NCBI RefSeq assembly: GCF_026241165.1
Contig: NZ_JAPFQN010000011.1
Span: 154,490 to 218,489, forward strand
Direction: 5' to 3'
Origin: Mangrovivirga halotolerans
Lineage (GTDB): Bacteria; Bacteroidota; Bacteroidia; Cytophagales; Cyclobacteriaceae
DNA: 64,000 nt
Shown: positions 28,534 to 36,679 of the stretch, one piece after another
How positions within the stretch are numbered: position 1 is the stretch's first letter
Layout: each line of letters starts with the position of its first letter
Translations under genes and position numbers: made by a program
The notes under the pieces: generated by a model
Database searches by the model: none
The model's input: only the letters and a program-made list of their open reading frames with translations
Told to the model about the DNA's origin: nothing

Positions 28534-29574
28534 TTAATACGGAAAATAAGAGATCTGTACCCTGATCTTTTTATCCGCAGCACCTAAACGCTGATAAGCT
28601 CTTTCAGACATTCTTAAAATCAGATCCTGACTAGTATTTTCAGGTAGCTTACCAATCACTCTGACAAACACTCTTCTTTTATTTGCCTCGTTGATCACTT
28701 CAAGTAAGGTGCCCACAGGAGCAGTTTTATGTAATCCCAGATACTGGTCATTCTTACCAGTACCTTCGATCACTTCAGCCACACCTTTTTCAACAACCTT
28801 TTTGATATCGTGAGACTGCACATCTATAGCAGGAACTGTAAACACTTCTCTTTCAGTACCTGCATTAGCATTTGTACTGGCAGTTGCTGTTGAATTAGCT
28901 GAACTGTTATTTTCTTTATCACTTTCTTTAACTGGCTTAGCACCATCCGGGGAGGTAACTACCAATACCTGACCAATGGACACAGAGTTATCAGGTAAAT
29001 TGTTCCACTTCACAAGATCCTCCACTTCTACATTATACTTTTTACTAATGCTATAAAGAGTTTCGCCTCCTTCTACTTTATGAGTACCCTTAATTTTGGT
29101 GGATGTAGAGTTGTCATTATTACTTGTGTTACTACTTTGAGTTGAGCTTTCTGATGGAGCAGAAACAATCAGTTCCTGACCCAGGTCAATGCTGTTACCA
29201 TTCAGACTATTCCAGGTCTTTATTTCATTTACGGTAATATCGTATTTTCTTGAAATTGAGAATAACGTTTCACCTTTCTTTACAGTATGCTTTTTTGCCT
29301 TTGAAGATACTGAAGATTGTGACCGTGCTTTACCCTGGGGTATCATTACCTCCTGCCCTACTTTGATCACTTTCGAAAAATCAGGATTATATTTTTCGAT
29401 CTCACTTATTTCAACATTATAAGCTTTGGATATCGAAAAGGCAGTCTGTCCTGCTTCAACTATATGAACAATAAACTTTTGCCCATTTTTCTCCCTGACC
29501 TCCTGCGCATTGATATTCAGTGCTGAACAAAATGAAAGTAATCCTAAAACGAGTATTAAAAATTTAGACTTCAT
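28534..29574 (-). CDS. LysM-domain secreted protein with a C-terminal RlpA-like domain
   Basis: The 346-residue protein has a signal peptide (MKSKFLILVLGLLSFCSALNINAQ), then three LysM repeats of about 44 residues (HIVEAGQTAFSIS..., HTVKKGETLFSIS..., HKVEGGETLYSIS...) joined by Ser/Thr/Asn-rich linkers. A C-terminal domain follows with GTLLEVINEANKRRVFVRVIGKLP and LILRMSERAYQRLGA, typical of the RlpA/expansin-like double-psi barrel. LysM binds peptidoglycan glycan chains, so this is a periplasmic cell-wall protein. I chose the Met at 29574 because it starts the signal peptide; the frame is open from 29601. It overlaps the upstream gene's end by about 11 bases. Confidence 0.85.
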   Translation of the reverse strand: MKSKFLILVLGLLSFCSALNINAQEVREKNGQKFIVHIVEAGQTAFSISKAYNVEISEIEKYNPDFSKVIKVGQEVMIPQGKARSQSSVSSKAKKHTVKKGETLFSISRKYDITVNEIKTWNSLNGNSIDLGQELIVSAPSESSTQSSNTSNNDNSTSTKIKGTHKVEGGETLYSISKKYNVEVEDLVKWNNLPDNSVSIGQVLVVTSPDGAKPVKESDKENNSSANSTATASTNANAGTEREVFTVPAIDVQSHDIKKVVEKGVAEVIEGTGKNDQYLGLHKTAPVGTLLEVINEANKRRVFVRVIGKLPENTSQDLILRMSERAYQRLGAADKKIRVQISYFPY

Positions 29575-30352
29575 AAGTTGAAATAGTATTTTTATCTTCA
29601 ATCACAAAAAGCTTGCCGTTCATTATAAAATATGGTTCCTTAGTCAAACCTTTCCCGGCACTTTCAAGTAAAATTTCCTTCAATAAGTTTCCCTCTTCAT
29701 CAAAGATAAAAAGTTTATGACTAAAGAGCTTACCTATTTTATTATAACCTGAAATTAAAATCAAACTTTCTGTCTCCAGGTATTCAACGGCCCCGATAGA
29801 TGATTTTATATCTTTTGTCTCCAAAAATTCATTTACGTCATCAAAATATTCTGTACCCTGGTGATATTGTGCAGGAAATTGTATTTCATAATTACTTTCT
29901 GTTATTTCTTCAGCACTCCTCTCCTTTGTCAGCTTCCTGGTTTTCGGATCATATAAGATGCTATCTTCTTCATTTCCCGATTCTGTGAATAAAAATTTAT
30001 CCTTTCCGGAATCTGTTCCAAAATAAATCATGTTTTCAAATTCATCTATTATTTCGCCATCTTTTCCAACGATCAAAGAGCGAGATACTTCCGGGTTTCC
30101 TTCACCTTTATATTCATGAAATATAAAGTATTCATCAGACAGGAACATCAGTCGTAGCCACCATTTGTCAGGGATCTTTACTTCGATGGGATATATTTTT
30201 TCAGTGAGAATATTGTATTGAAAAAATTCAACATCATCTAATCCTTCTCCTCTGGCTTCGATTCCGAGACTCTTACCATCGGAACTGACAACAGTTTGCC
30301 AGACTGGAAATTTAAATGTATATGAAAAAGTGGATTTAGGAGCTTGTTTCAC
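29564..30352 (-). CDS. DUF4905-like protein
   Basis: The 262-residue protein has no signal peptide or membrane helix and is rich in beta-strand patterns, with FSYTFKFPVWQTVVSSDGKSLGIEARGEG at the start. The pattern and length fit the Bacteroidota DUF4905 family, which looks like a partial beta-propeller; I am only moderately sure of the family name. It overlaps the LysM gene downstream and is divergent from the NfeD-type protease gene. Confidence 0.6.
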   Translation of the reverse strand: MKQAPKSTFSYTFKFPVWQTVVSSDGKSLGIEARGEGLDDVEFFQYNILTEKIYPIEVKIPDKWWLRLMFLSDEYFIFHEYKGEGNPEVSRSLIVGKDGEIIDEFENMIYFGTDSGKDKFLFTESGNEEDSILYDPKTRKLTKERSAEEITESNYEIQFPAQYHQGTEYFDDVNEFLETKDIKSSIGAVEYLETESLILISGYNKIGKLFSHKLFIFDEEGNLLKEILLESAGKGLTKEPYFIMNGKLFVIEDKNTISTYEV

Positions 30353-30389
30353 TATTTTAGTATTTCAACTTAAAATTAATAAATCGACA

Positions 30390-31730
30390 GTGGTTAATAA
30401 ACTGAAACTTTTTACCATTTTATATTTTTTAGTTTTCCTGTCTGCATTTGGACAGGAAACCAGTAAGGTACTAATTTTGACAGTAGACTCCGAAATCGAC
30501 CCGAGAACAAACCGATATATTGAACTCGGAATGGAGAAAGCTGTGGAAGAAGAATTTGATGCCATCATACTTGAACTGGATACTTATGGCGGTCTGGTAA
30601 CCGACGCTAATGACATTCGTGAAAGAATCCTCAGGTCGGATATCCCGGTTTATGCTTATATCAATACTGACGCAGCTTCTGCAGGGGCATTGATCTCAAT
30701 AGCTTGTGACAGCATATACATGGCTCCTGCTTCAAGTATCGGAGCTGCCACCGTAGTGACTCAGACCGGGGAAGCTGCACCGGATAAATACCAGAGTTAT
30801 ATGAGAAGTATTATGCGGGCCACGGCAGAAAAAAGAGGCCGGGATCCACGTATCGCTGAAGGCATGGTCGATGAAACCCTTGAAATAGACAGCATATCAC
30901 CAGCGGGTGACGTGATTACCTTTTCAACATCTGAAGCTATTAAATACGGATATTGCGAAGCTCAGGTAGATAGTTACCAGGATATTTTAGACAGAACGAA
31001 TCTTTCGGAGGCACAGACTGAGGATTTTACTCTTAGCTGGACTGAAAAAGTGATTAGCCTGGTACTCAATCCCGTTGTTTCGGGGTTTTTGATACTGATC
31101 ATGGTCGGTGGAATTTATTATGAATTACAGACCCCGGGTGTCGGTTTTCCTATTGCAGCTTCTATACTTGCAGCTGTTCTATATTTTATCCCTTACTATC
31201 TTAACGGCCTTGCGGCTAACTGGGAGATCCTGATCTTTTTTATCGGCATTATTTTACTTGCACTGGAGATTTTTGTCATACCGGGATTTGGAGTAGCCGG
31301 TGTGAGTGGATTGATCCTGATCTTTACCAGCCTGACCCTGGTCATGCTTGATAATGATAACTTTAATTTTGATTTCGTCAATATTGAGAGCATAGTCAGA
31401 GCGATAGGTATAGTAGTCACCTCATCATTGGTGGCAGGAGTAATGATGATAGTCGGAGGCGTAACTATTTATAAATCACCTATATTCAGCAAAATTGCTT
31501 TATCATATGAGGCAACAAAAGAATTAGGATATACTTCAAAAGTCAAAAATGAAGAAGACCTGACCGGTAAGATCGGCACGGCCTATACAGTATTACGACC
31601 GAGTGGAAAAGTTACTATTGGAGATGATTACTACGATGCATATACCCGTGGAGAATTTATAGCCAGAGGACAAAGAATAGTCGTAATTAGAGATGAGGGA
31701 AGCAGTTTACTAGTCAAAGCTAAGGCATAG
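30390..31730 (+). CDS. NfeD-family membrane serine protease (ClpP-like domain plus OB fold)
   Basis: The roughly 446-residue protein combines a signal peptide, a ClpP/crotonase-like serine protease domain, a membrane region and a C-terminal NfeD OB-fold. The protease part shows ELDTYGGLV (oxyanion loop) and AASAGALISIACDSIYMAP, with the probable nucleophile Ser in SAGA and a following Lys in EKRGRDPR. About four or five membrane helices lie in residues 230-380, then GKIGTAYTVLRPSGKV and RGQRIVVI mark the OB fold. Long NfeD proteins degrade membrane substrates, often with a stomatin partner, which is not seen nearby. No ATG fits: the likely start is GTG at 30390. An upstream GTG at 30330 would overlap the divergent gene. 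Confidence 0.85.
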   Translation: MVNKLKLFTILYFLVFLSAFGQETSKVLILTVDSEIDPRTNRYIELGMEKAVEEEFDAIILELDTYGGLVTDANDIRERILRSDIPVYAYINTDAASAGALISIACDSIYMAPASSIGAATVVTQTGEAAPDKYQSYMRSIMRATAEKRGRDPRIAEGMVDETLEIDSISPAGDVITFSTSEAIKYGYCEAQVDSYQDILDRTNLSEAQTEDFTLSWTEKVISLVLNPVVSGFLILIMVGGIYYELQTPGVGFPIAASILAAVLYFIPYYLNGLAANWEILIFFIGIILLALEIFVIPGFGVAGVSGLILIFTSLTLVMLDNDNFNFDFVNIESIVRAIGIVVTSSLVAGVMMIVGGVTIYKSPIFSKIALSYEATKELGYTSKVKNEEDLTGKIGTAYTVLRPSGKVTIGDDYYDAYTRGEFIARGQRIVVIRDEGSSLLVKAKA

Positions 31731-31731
31731 A

Positions 31732-32472
31732 ATGAAAATAATAGGAATAATACCGGCGAGATATGCATCCACCAGGTTTCCGGGCAAACCACTCGTTGAT
31801 ATTGGTGGCAAATCGATGGTAATGCGGGTATACGAACAGGTATCAAAAGTTAAAAATATCTCCGAAGTGGTCGTGGCAACAGATAACGATGAGATCTACG
31901 AACACGTTAATTCTAATGGAGGAAAAGCGGTAATGACCCGGGAAGATCATCCCAGCGGTACTGACCGGTGCTATGAAGCACTGACAAAATGCACTGATGA
32001 ATTTGATTTTGCAATCAATATACAGGGAGATGAACCTTTTCTAAAGCCGGAACAAATATCAAGCCTCTGTGATGCTCTCGGGTCGCAGGTGGAGATCGGG
32101 TCGATGATGAAAAAAATCAGTGACAGAAAAGATTTATTCAATCCGAACGTTGTTAAGGTAGTAGTATCAGAACCGGGATATGCATTATATTTTTCTAGGC
32201 AGACCATTCCCTATCAAAGAAATAATGATGAATCTGTCTGGTTGGACAATTTCAATTATTTCAAACACCTGGGAATTTATGCCTACAGAACTGATATATT
32301 AAAAAAACTTGCTTCTCTTCCTGAAGGGAAGTTAGAAAAAGCAGAATCTCTTGAACAGCTACGGTGGCTGGAAAAAGGTTATACTATAAAAATGGTAGAA
32401 ACTAATGTAGAGTCTGTCGGTATTGATACCCCTGAGGATTTGGAAGAAGTAAAAAAGAAACTAAATTTATAA
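31732..32472 (+). CDS. kdsB: 3-deoxy-manno-octulosonate cytidylyltransferase
   Basis: The 246-residue enzyme activates Kdo to CMP-Kdo for lipopolysaccharide core synthesis. Visible are the CTP-binding loop GIIPARYASTRFPGKPL (residues 4-20), NIQGDEPFL with its metal-binding Asp, and TIPYQR and HLGIYAYR in the Kdo site. Length matches the family (about 245-255). It begins one base after the stop of the NfeD gene and is probably co-transcribed with it and with the PBP4-type gene 22 bases downstream. Confidence 0.95.
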   Translation: MKIIGIIPARYASTRFPGKPLVDIGGKSMVMRVYEQVSKVKNISEVVVATDNDEIYEHVNSNGGKAVMTREDHPSGTDRCYEALTKCTDEFDFAINIQGDEPFLKPEQISSLCDALGSQVEIGSMMKKISDRKDLFNPNVVKVVVSEPGYALYFSRQTIPYQRNNDESVWLDNFNYFKHLGIYAYRTDILKKLASLPEGKLEKAESLEQLRWLEKGYTIKMVETNVESVGIDTPEDLEEVKKKLNL

Positions 32473-32494
32473 GAATAGCAGAGCCAGTAAATAT

Positions 32495-33814
32495 ATGTTA
32501 AGACATTTTTTTATCTCAATTTTAATAGTATTCGGTATTTTCACTTCAAGGTCTCAAAATCTTGTAGAAATTGCTTTTGATACTACCCGGCTTTTCCAGG
32601 ACAACTTTACCGGTTTTATGCTTTACGATCCGGAATCAGGTGATACCATCTATTCACTCAATGAGAAGAAATTTTTCAATCCTGCTTCCAATGTTAAGAT
32701 CTTTACATTTTTTACATCTCTACAATTAATTCCTGACAGACTTGCAGCGAGTCACTATTTCTATCGTGGCGATACAGTTTATATTCAGGGCACCGGAGAT
32801 CCGACTTTTTTACATCCTGACTTTGAAGAGCAGCCACTACTTGATTTTCTAAAGGAAACGGATAAAACCATTGTCTTTTTAACAGGAAACTACGAAGGAC
32901 AGCATTATGGTCCAGGCTGGGCATGGGATGATTACACCTATTTCTTTAGTAATGAAAGAGCCAGCTTCCCGGTTTGTGGAAATGCGATACGAGTTGATTT
33001 TGACAGGCTGGATAGTTCGTTCAATGTTTATCCAAAATACTTTCTGCCTTCAACTAAACTCAACAGAAAAGGAGGCAGGGGAATTTACAGAGTTAGCCGG
33101 GATATGAAAGATAATTCATTTACGATCTATCCTTCTATGTTTTACAATGATGATCCGGTTAATGTACCCCTGGAATACGATGATCAGGTTCTGACCTGTA
33201 TACTGGAAGATACTCTCAGCAAACCAGTGTTTATCAGACAAACACCGCTAGAATTCATGTCTCATAATGAAGATGAAATTGTCATGAAAGGGGTGAGAAA
33301 AGATACTGTACTAAAGAAAATGATGATCGACAGTGATAACTTCATTGCCGAGCAGCTCTTAATCAATGCTTCTTCATTTTATTCAGATAGCCTGTCAACT
33401 CAACTCATCATTGACCTTATGCAGGATAGCCTTGCTGATCACTGGGAAAAAGCACCGATATGGAGAGATGCTAGCGGGCTATCCAGATATAACCTATTTT
33501 CTCCAATACATTTCGTTACAATCCTTAATCTTCTGTATAAGGATTTTGAGGATAAAGAAGAGCTGACTTCATATTTCCCTGTGTCGGGAAGTACCGGAAC
33601 GCTAAAATATTTCCTGGAGGAAGAAAAAGAAAATCCTTTTTTATGGGGTAAAACGGGTAGCTTGAACAATAACTTCAATCTGAGTGGTTACATTAAAACT
33701 AAAAGTGGAAAAATGCTGATTTTTAGTTTTATGAATAATCATTATACCGAAAGAACCAGCCTTGTAAAAAAGAAAATGGAGAATATTTTCCGAATAATCC
33801 ACGAAAATTATTAG
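32495..33814 (+). CDS. dacB: D-alanyl-D-alanine carboxypeptidase/endopeptidase (PBP4, S13 family)
   Basis: The 439-residue penicillin-binding protein has a signal peptide (cut near SRSQ, residue 21). The three active-site motifs are present: S65-NVK68 in NPASNVKIFT, SDN in DSDNFIAEQ, and KTG in WGKTGSLNNNF. These are the S13 (PBP4/DacB) signatures, although at 439 residues it is somewhat shorter than E. coli PBP4 (477) and may have a reduced insert domain. It trims D-Ala or cleaves cross-links in periplasmic peptidoglycan. Its end overlaps the convergent HNH gene by four bases. Confidence 0.9.
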   Translation: MLRHFFISILIVFGIFTSRSQNLVEIAFDTTRLFQDNFTGFMLYDPESGDTIYSLNEKKFFNPASNVKIFTFFTSLQLIPDRLAASHYFYRGDTVYIQGTGDPTFLHPDFEEQPLLDFLKETDKTIVFLTGNYEGQHYGPGWAWDDYTYFFSNERASFPVCGNAIRVDFDRLDSSFNVYPKYFLPSTKLNRKGGRGIYRVSRDMKDNSFTIYPSMFYNDDPVNVPLEYDDQVLTCILEDTLSKPVFIRQTPLEFMSHNEDEIVMKGVRKDTVLKKMMIDSDNFIAEQLLINASSFYSDSLSTQLIIDLMQDSLADHWEKAPIWRDASGLSRYNLFSPIHFVTILNLLYKDFEDKEELTSYFPVSGSTGTLKYFLEEEKENPFLWGKTGSLNNNFNLSGYIKTKSGKMLIFSFMNNHYTERTSLVKKKMENIFRIIHENY

Positions 33815-34317
33815 GCACTGGCCTGAGGAAAAAAATCTTCCCAGTCTTTGTTTTGGTTCCCTAAATAATCTTTGAGAAAAAGCAGGTAATTTGGTCTGTA
33901 GGGTTTTTGTCTTAATTGGAGTCCTACTTCTTCAGGAGAACTATTGCCTTTAACTGTATTACATCTTTTACAGGCTGTCACAAGATTACTCCAGGTTGTT
34001 TTTCCTCCTTTGGCTTTCGGAATAAGATGGTCAACAGTAAGATCAGATGATTTACCACAATACTGGCACTGATGCTTATCTCTTCTAAAGATATTCTGCC
34101 TTGAAAGCATTACGTTTTTGTAAGGCAGGTAAATGTATTTCCTTAGCTTTATAACAGCAGGTTTGGGAAAAGTTCTGTCAACAGAATGGAGAGCTTCACC
34201 ATCCACTTCACGTACCATATCTGCTTTCTCCAGATATAGAAGAATAAACGCTTTATTAACTGTACAAACTGCCATCGGACTGTAATCCTGATTTAATAAT
34301 AAGACCTTCTGGCTCAT
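33811..34317 (-). CDS. HNH endonuclease family protein
   Basis: The 168-residue protein contains an HNH domain with two zinc-type CxxC pairs: CQYCGKSSDLTVDHLIPKAKGGKTTWSNLVTACKRCN (about residues 83-119). The His of DHLIP is the likely catalytic residue. The N-terminal MSQKVLLLNQDYSPMAVCTVNKAFILLYLEKADM is typical of a widespread stand-alone HNH family of unknown biological role. It is three bases downstream of the NlpC/P60 gene on the same strand. Confidence 0.88.
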   Translation of the reverse strand: MSQKVLLLNQDYSPMAVCTVNKAFILLYLEKADMVREVDGEALHSVDRTFPKPAVIKLRKYIYLPYKNVMLSRQNIFRRDKHQCQYCGKSSDLTVDHLIPKAKGGKTTWSNLVTACKRCNTVKGNSSPEEVGLQLRQKPYRPNYLLFLKDYLGNQNKDWEDFFPQASA

Positions 34318-34320
34318 TAT

Positions 34321-35133
34321 TTACTCCTTTCTTTTTCTTATAACATGTCTTATCGCATGAAGTTTTTTATGTGTATAAATATTCTTCTCGCTATTAAATA
34401 TCCCTTTAGACGTAAGTTCATCGACACGAACCTTGCCTGAGGCATGAATTATTCTGTTATTATCAAGGATGATACCAACATGATCTACCCTTCCTTTTTC
34501 ATTTTCAAAAAAAGCCAGATCACCCATAGAGGCATCTTCCGGTTTCACTATTTCCTCACCAACTTTAGCCTGCTGAGAAGCATCTCTTGGCAAAAAGTAT
34601 CCATTTAATTTATAAACAATTTGAACAAATCCACTGCAATCATATCCAAAAGGACTTCTGCCACCCCATAAATAGGGAGAATTATGCAATTTCATCGCTG
34701 TATTTTTTATATCCTCCACAGAGCCCTTACTCCCCATACTTTTGGATTCGCCATTAAAAGCAATCTGTTCTTCCATTTTAAACAACTCATTGGTTGATAA
34801 TGGCAGAACGCTTCCAACCACAATATCCAGGGATTGTTTGTTAAATAAAATAGTGGAGACCTTTTCTGTTGAAATCCGAAAATCTGAAAAAGCAATCTGA
34901 TCATAATATTCATTTGAAATACTATGATGCTGATTAGAGTCGATCCAGCCTTCGTAATCATCAAATGCCATCCTGATCTTTTTCCAATCGCCTTTTTCTT
35001 CCAGGACCTCATAATGATCCCCAAAAAGTAATTGAGTGACCATCTCAGCAGCATGCCTGGGTTCACCTCGAACAGGGATGACCGATAGTCTGCAAATACC
35101 TTTTTCGTTTATTTCCATACTTTTTGTTTCCAT
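34321..35133 (-). CDS. NlpC/P60 (C40) peptidoglycan peptidase with N-terminal SH3-like region
   Basis: The roughly 270-residue protein has an SH3-like bacterial region in the first half (CRLSVIPVRGEPRHAAEMVTQLLFGDHYEVLEEKGDWKKI) and a C-terminal NlpC/P60 domain. The catalytic Cys is in YDCSGFVQ and the His in DHVGIILDNNRIIHASG. Such enzymes cleave between D-Glu and the diamino acid of the stem peptide. There is no obvious signal peptide, a feature shared by Bacteroidota YkfC-like members that act on cytoplasmic muropeptides during recycling (inference). The Met at 35133 is preferred; an upstream in-frame Met at 35178 adds residues without homology. Confidence 0.85.
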   Translation of the reverse strand: METKSMEINEKGICRLSVIPVRGEPRHAAEMVTQLLFGDHYEVLEEKGDWKKIRMAFDDYEGWIDSNQHHSISNEYYDQIAFSDFRISTEKVSTILFNKQSLDIVVGSVLPLSTNELFKMEEQIAFNGESKSMGSKGSVEDIKNTAMKLHNSPYLWGGRSPFGYDCSGFVQIVYKLNGYFLPRDASQQAKVGEEIVKPEDASMGDLAFFENEKGRVDHVGIILDNNRIIHASGKVRVDELTSKGIFNSEKNIYTHKKLHAIRHVIRKRKE

Positions 35134-35178
35134 TAAATATACAGAACGATAATTAATTATGGCAGGTTGACAACACAC

Positions 35179-35212
35179 AAAAAAAAAAGACAGCTAAATT
35201 TGCTGTCTTTGT
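35179..35212 (-). terminator. Rho-independent terminator of smpB
   Basis: Reading the minus strand, an 8-bp stem (AAGACAGC with GCTGTCTT, loop AAATTTA) is followed by a run of ten T. It spans the smpB stop codon and separates smpB from the NlpC/P60 gene. Confidence 0.85.
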
Positions 35213-35664
35213 AATTCCCTTTTCATATCCTTTTCTTTTATCGATTCTCGCTTGTCGTGGAGCTTCTTACCTTTAGCGAGAGCAATATTTAATTTTGCAA
35301 AGCCTCTGTCATTTATAAAAAGTTTGGTGGGGATAATTGCCAATCCCTTTTCTTCCATTTTGGTCTTGAGTTTTTCAAGTTCCTTTTTATTGAGAAGCAA
35401 CTTTCTGTCAGCTTTGGCTTCGTGATTATAAAAGCTACCCTGTTCGTAGGGGGAAATATGCATGCTTCTCACCCACAACTCACCTTTCTGGAATACACAA
35501 TAAGCTTCCTGAAGGTTAACCTTCCCCATTCTTATTGATTTGATCTCGGTACCTTTTAGAACCAGTCCCGCAGTATATTTTTCAAGCCACTCGTATTGAA
35601 AAGAGGCTTTGCGGTTTTTAATATTTACCTGGTTTTGTATGTCTTTTTTATCTTTTTTACTCAT
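35194..35664 (-). CDS. smpB: SsrA-binding protein
   Basis: The 156-residue protein binds tmRNA and is required for trans-translation that rescues stalled ribosomes. The N-terminal NRKASFQYEWLEKYTAGLVLKGTEIKSIR, the central LWVRSMHISPYEQGS and the C-terminal basic tail GKKLHDKRESIKEKDMKRELQR are the family's landmarks, with the length typical. It lies 7 bases after tsaD on the same strand. The tmRNA gene itself was not seen in this window. Confidence 0.96.
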   Translation of the reverse strand: MSKKDKKDIQNQVNIKNRKASFQYEWLEKYTAGLVLKGTEIKSIRMGKVNLQEAYCVFQKGELWVRSMHISPYEQGSFYNHEAKADRKLLLNKKELEKLKTKMEEKGLAIIPTKLFINDRGFAKLNIALAKGKKLHDKRESIKEKDMKRELQRQQI

Positions 35665-35671
35665 TTCTGTT

Positions 35672-36676
35672 TTAAAACTTTAATCTTGGTTCTGCTGAAA
35701 CTGACAGATCCACGAATTCATTTGCCTGGTACTTATACCAGGCTGCCATTGCTATCATTCCGGCATTATCAGTACAATACTCAAATGCAGGTATAAAGGT
35801 TTCCCAGCCTTTGTTTTCAGCCTCCGATGTCAGGGCTGCCCTTAATCCCGAGTTTGCCGATACACCGCCAGCCAAAGCTACCCTTTTTATACCGGTTTGC
35901 TTCACTGCCTTTCTGAGCTTTTCCATCAACATATTAATTAAACTTTGTTGAATTCCTGCACAGATATCATTTAAATTTTCATTGATGAATTCAGGGTTTT
36001 TTTTGAGTTCGTCTCTCAGGAAATATAAGATAGCTGTTTTTATCCCGCTAAATGAAAAATCAAGCCCCGGGATTTCTGCCGGTGGAAAAGAATATTTTTC
36101 AGGATCACCCTCTTTTGCATATTTATCGATTAGCGGACCTCCCGGATAAGGTAATCCCATAATTTTAGCAGCCTTGTCAAAGGCCTCACCTACTGCATCA
36201 TCTTTAGTCTGACCAATAATTTCCATATCCAGATAATCTTTTACGACAACAAGCTGGGTATGGCCACCACTGACAGTCAAACAGATAAATGGAAACTCAG
36301 GTTTTGGATCATCAATAAAATGGGCCAGAATGTGCGCCTGCATATGATTTACCTCGATCATCGGAATATTTCTGGCAAGGCTAAGACCTTTTGCAAAAGA
36401 AACTCCGACTAATAATGAACCTAATAATCCAGGTCCGCGCGTAAAAGCTACTGCATTGACGTCTGAAATTTTTATATTTGCTTGTTTGATTGCTTCGGTA
36501 ACTACCGGAACAATGTTCTGTTGATGTACACGAGAAGCTAATTCGGGAACGACACCCCCATATTTTTCGTGTATATCTTGTGTGGCAATGATGTTATTAA
36601 CGACCTTTCCATCGGAAATTACCGAGGCGGCTGTTTCATCGCACGAGGACTCTATGGCTAAAATATGAATTGACAT
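35672..36676 (-). CDS. tsaD: tRNA threonylcarbamoyladenosine biosynthesis protein
   Basis: The 334-residue ASKHA-fold protein transfers the threonylcarbamoyl group onto A37 of ANN-decoding tRNAs, acting with TsaB and TsaE. The start MSIHILAIESSCDETAASVI, the metal-binding HMQAHILAHF and the phosphate loops SGGHTQL and GGVSANSGLR are all present. I chose the Met at 36676 because homologues start at ILAIESSCDE; the frame is open to 36691. The gene lies head-to-head with the TamB-like gene, only 3 bases apart at the chosen starts. Confidence 0.95.
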   Translation of the reverse strand: MSIHILAIESSCDETAASVISDGKVVNNIIATQDIHEKYGGVVPELASRVHQQNIVPVVTEAIKQANIKISDVNAVAFTRGPGLLGSLLVGVSFAKGLSLARNIPMIEVNHMQAHILAHFIDDPKPEFPFICLTVSGGHTQLVVVKDYLDMEIIGQTKDDAVGEAFDKAAKIMGLPYPGGPLIDKYAKEGDPEKYSFPPAEIPGLDFSFSGIKTAILYFLRDELKKNPEFINENLNDICAGIQQSLINMLMEKLRKAVKQTGIKRVALAGGVSANSGLRAALTSEAENKGWETFIPAFEYCTDNAGMIAMAAWYKYQANEFVDLSVSAEPRLKF

Positions 36677-36679
36677 AAT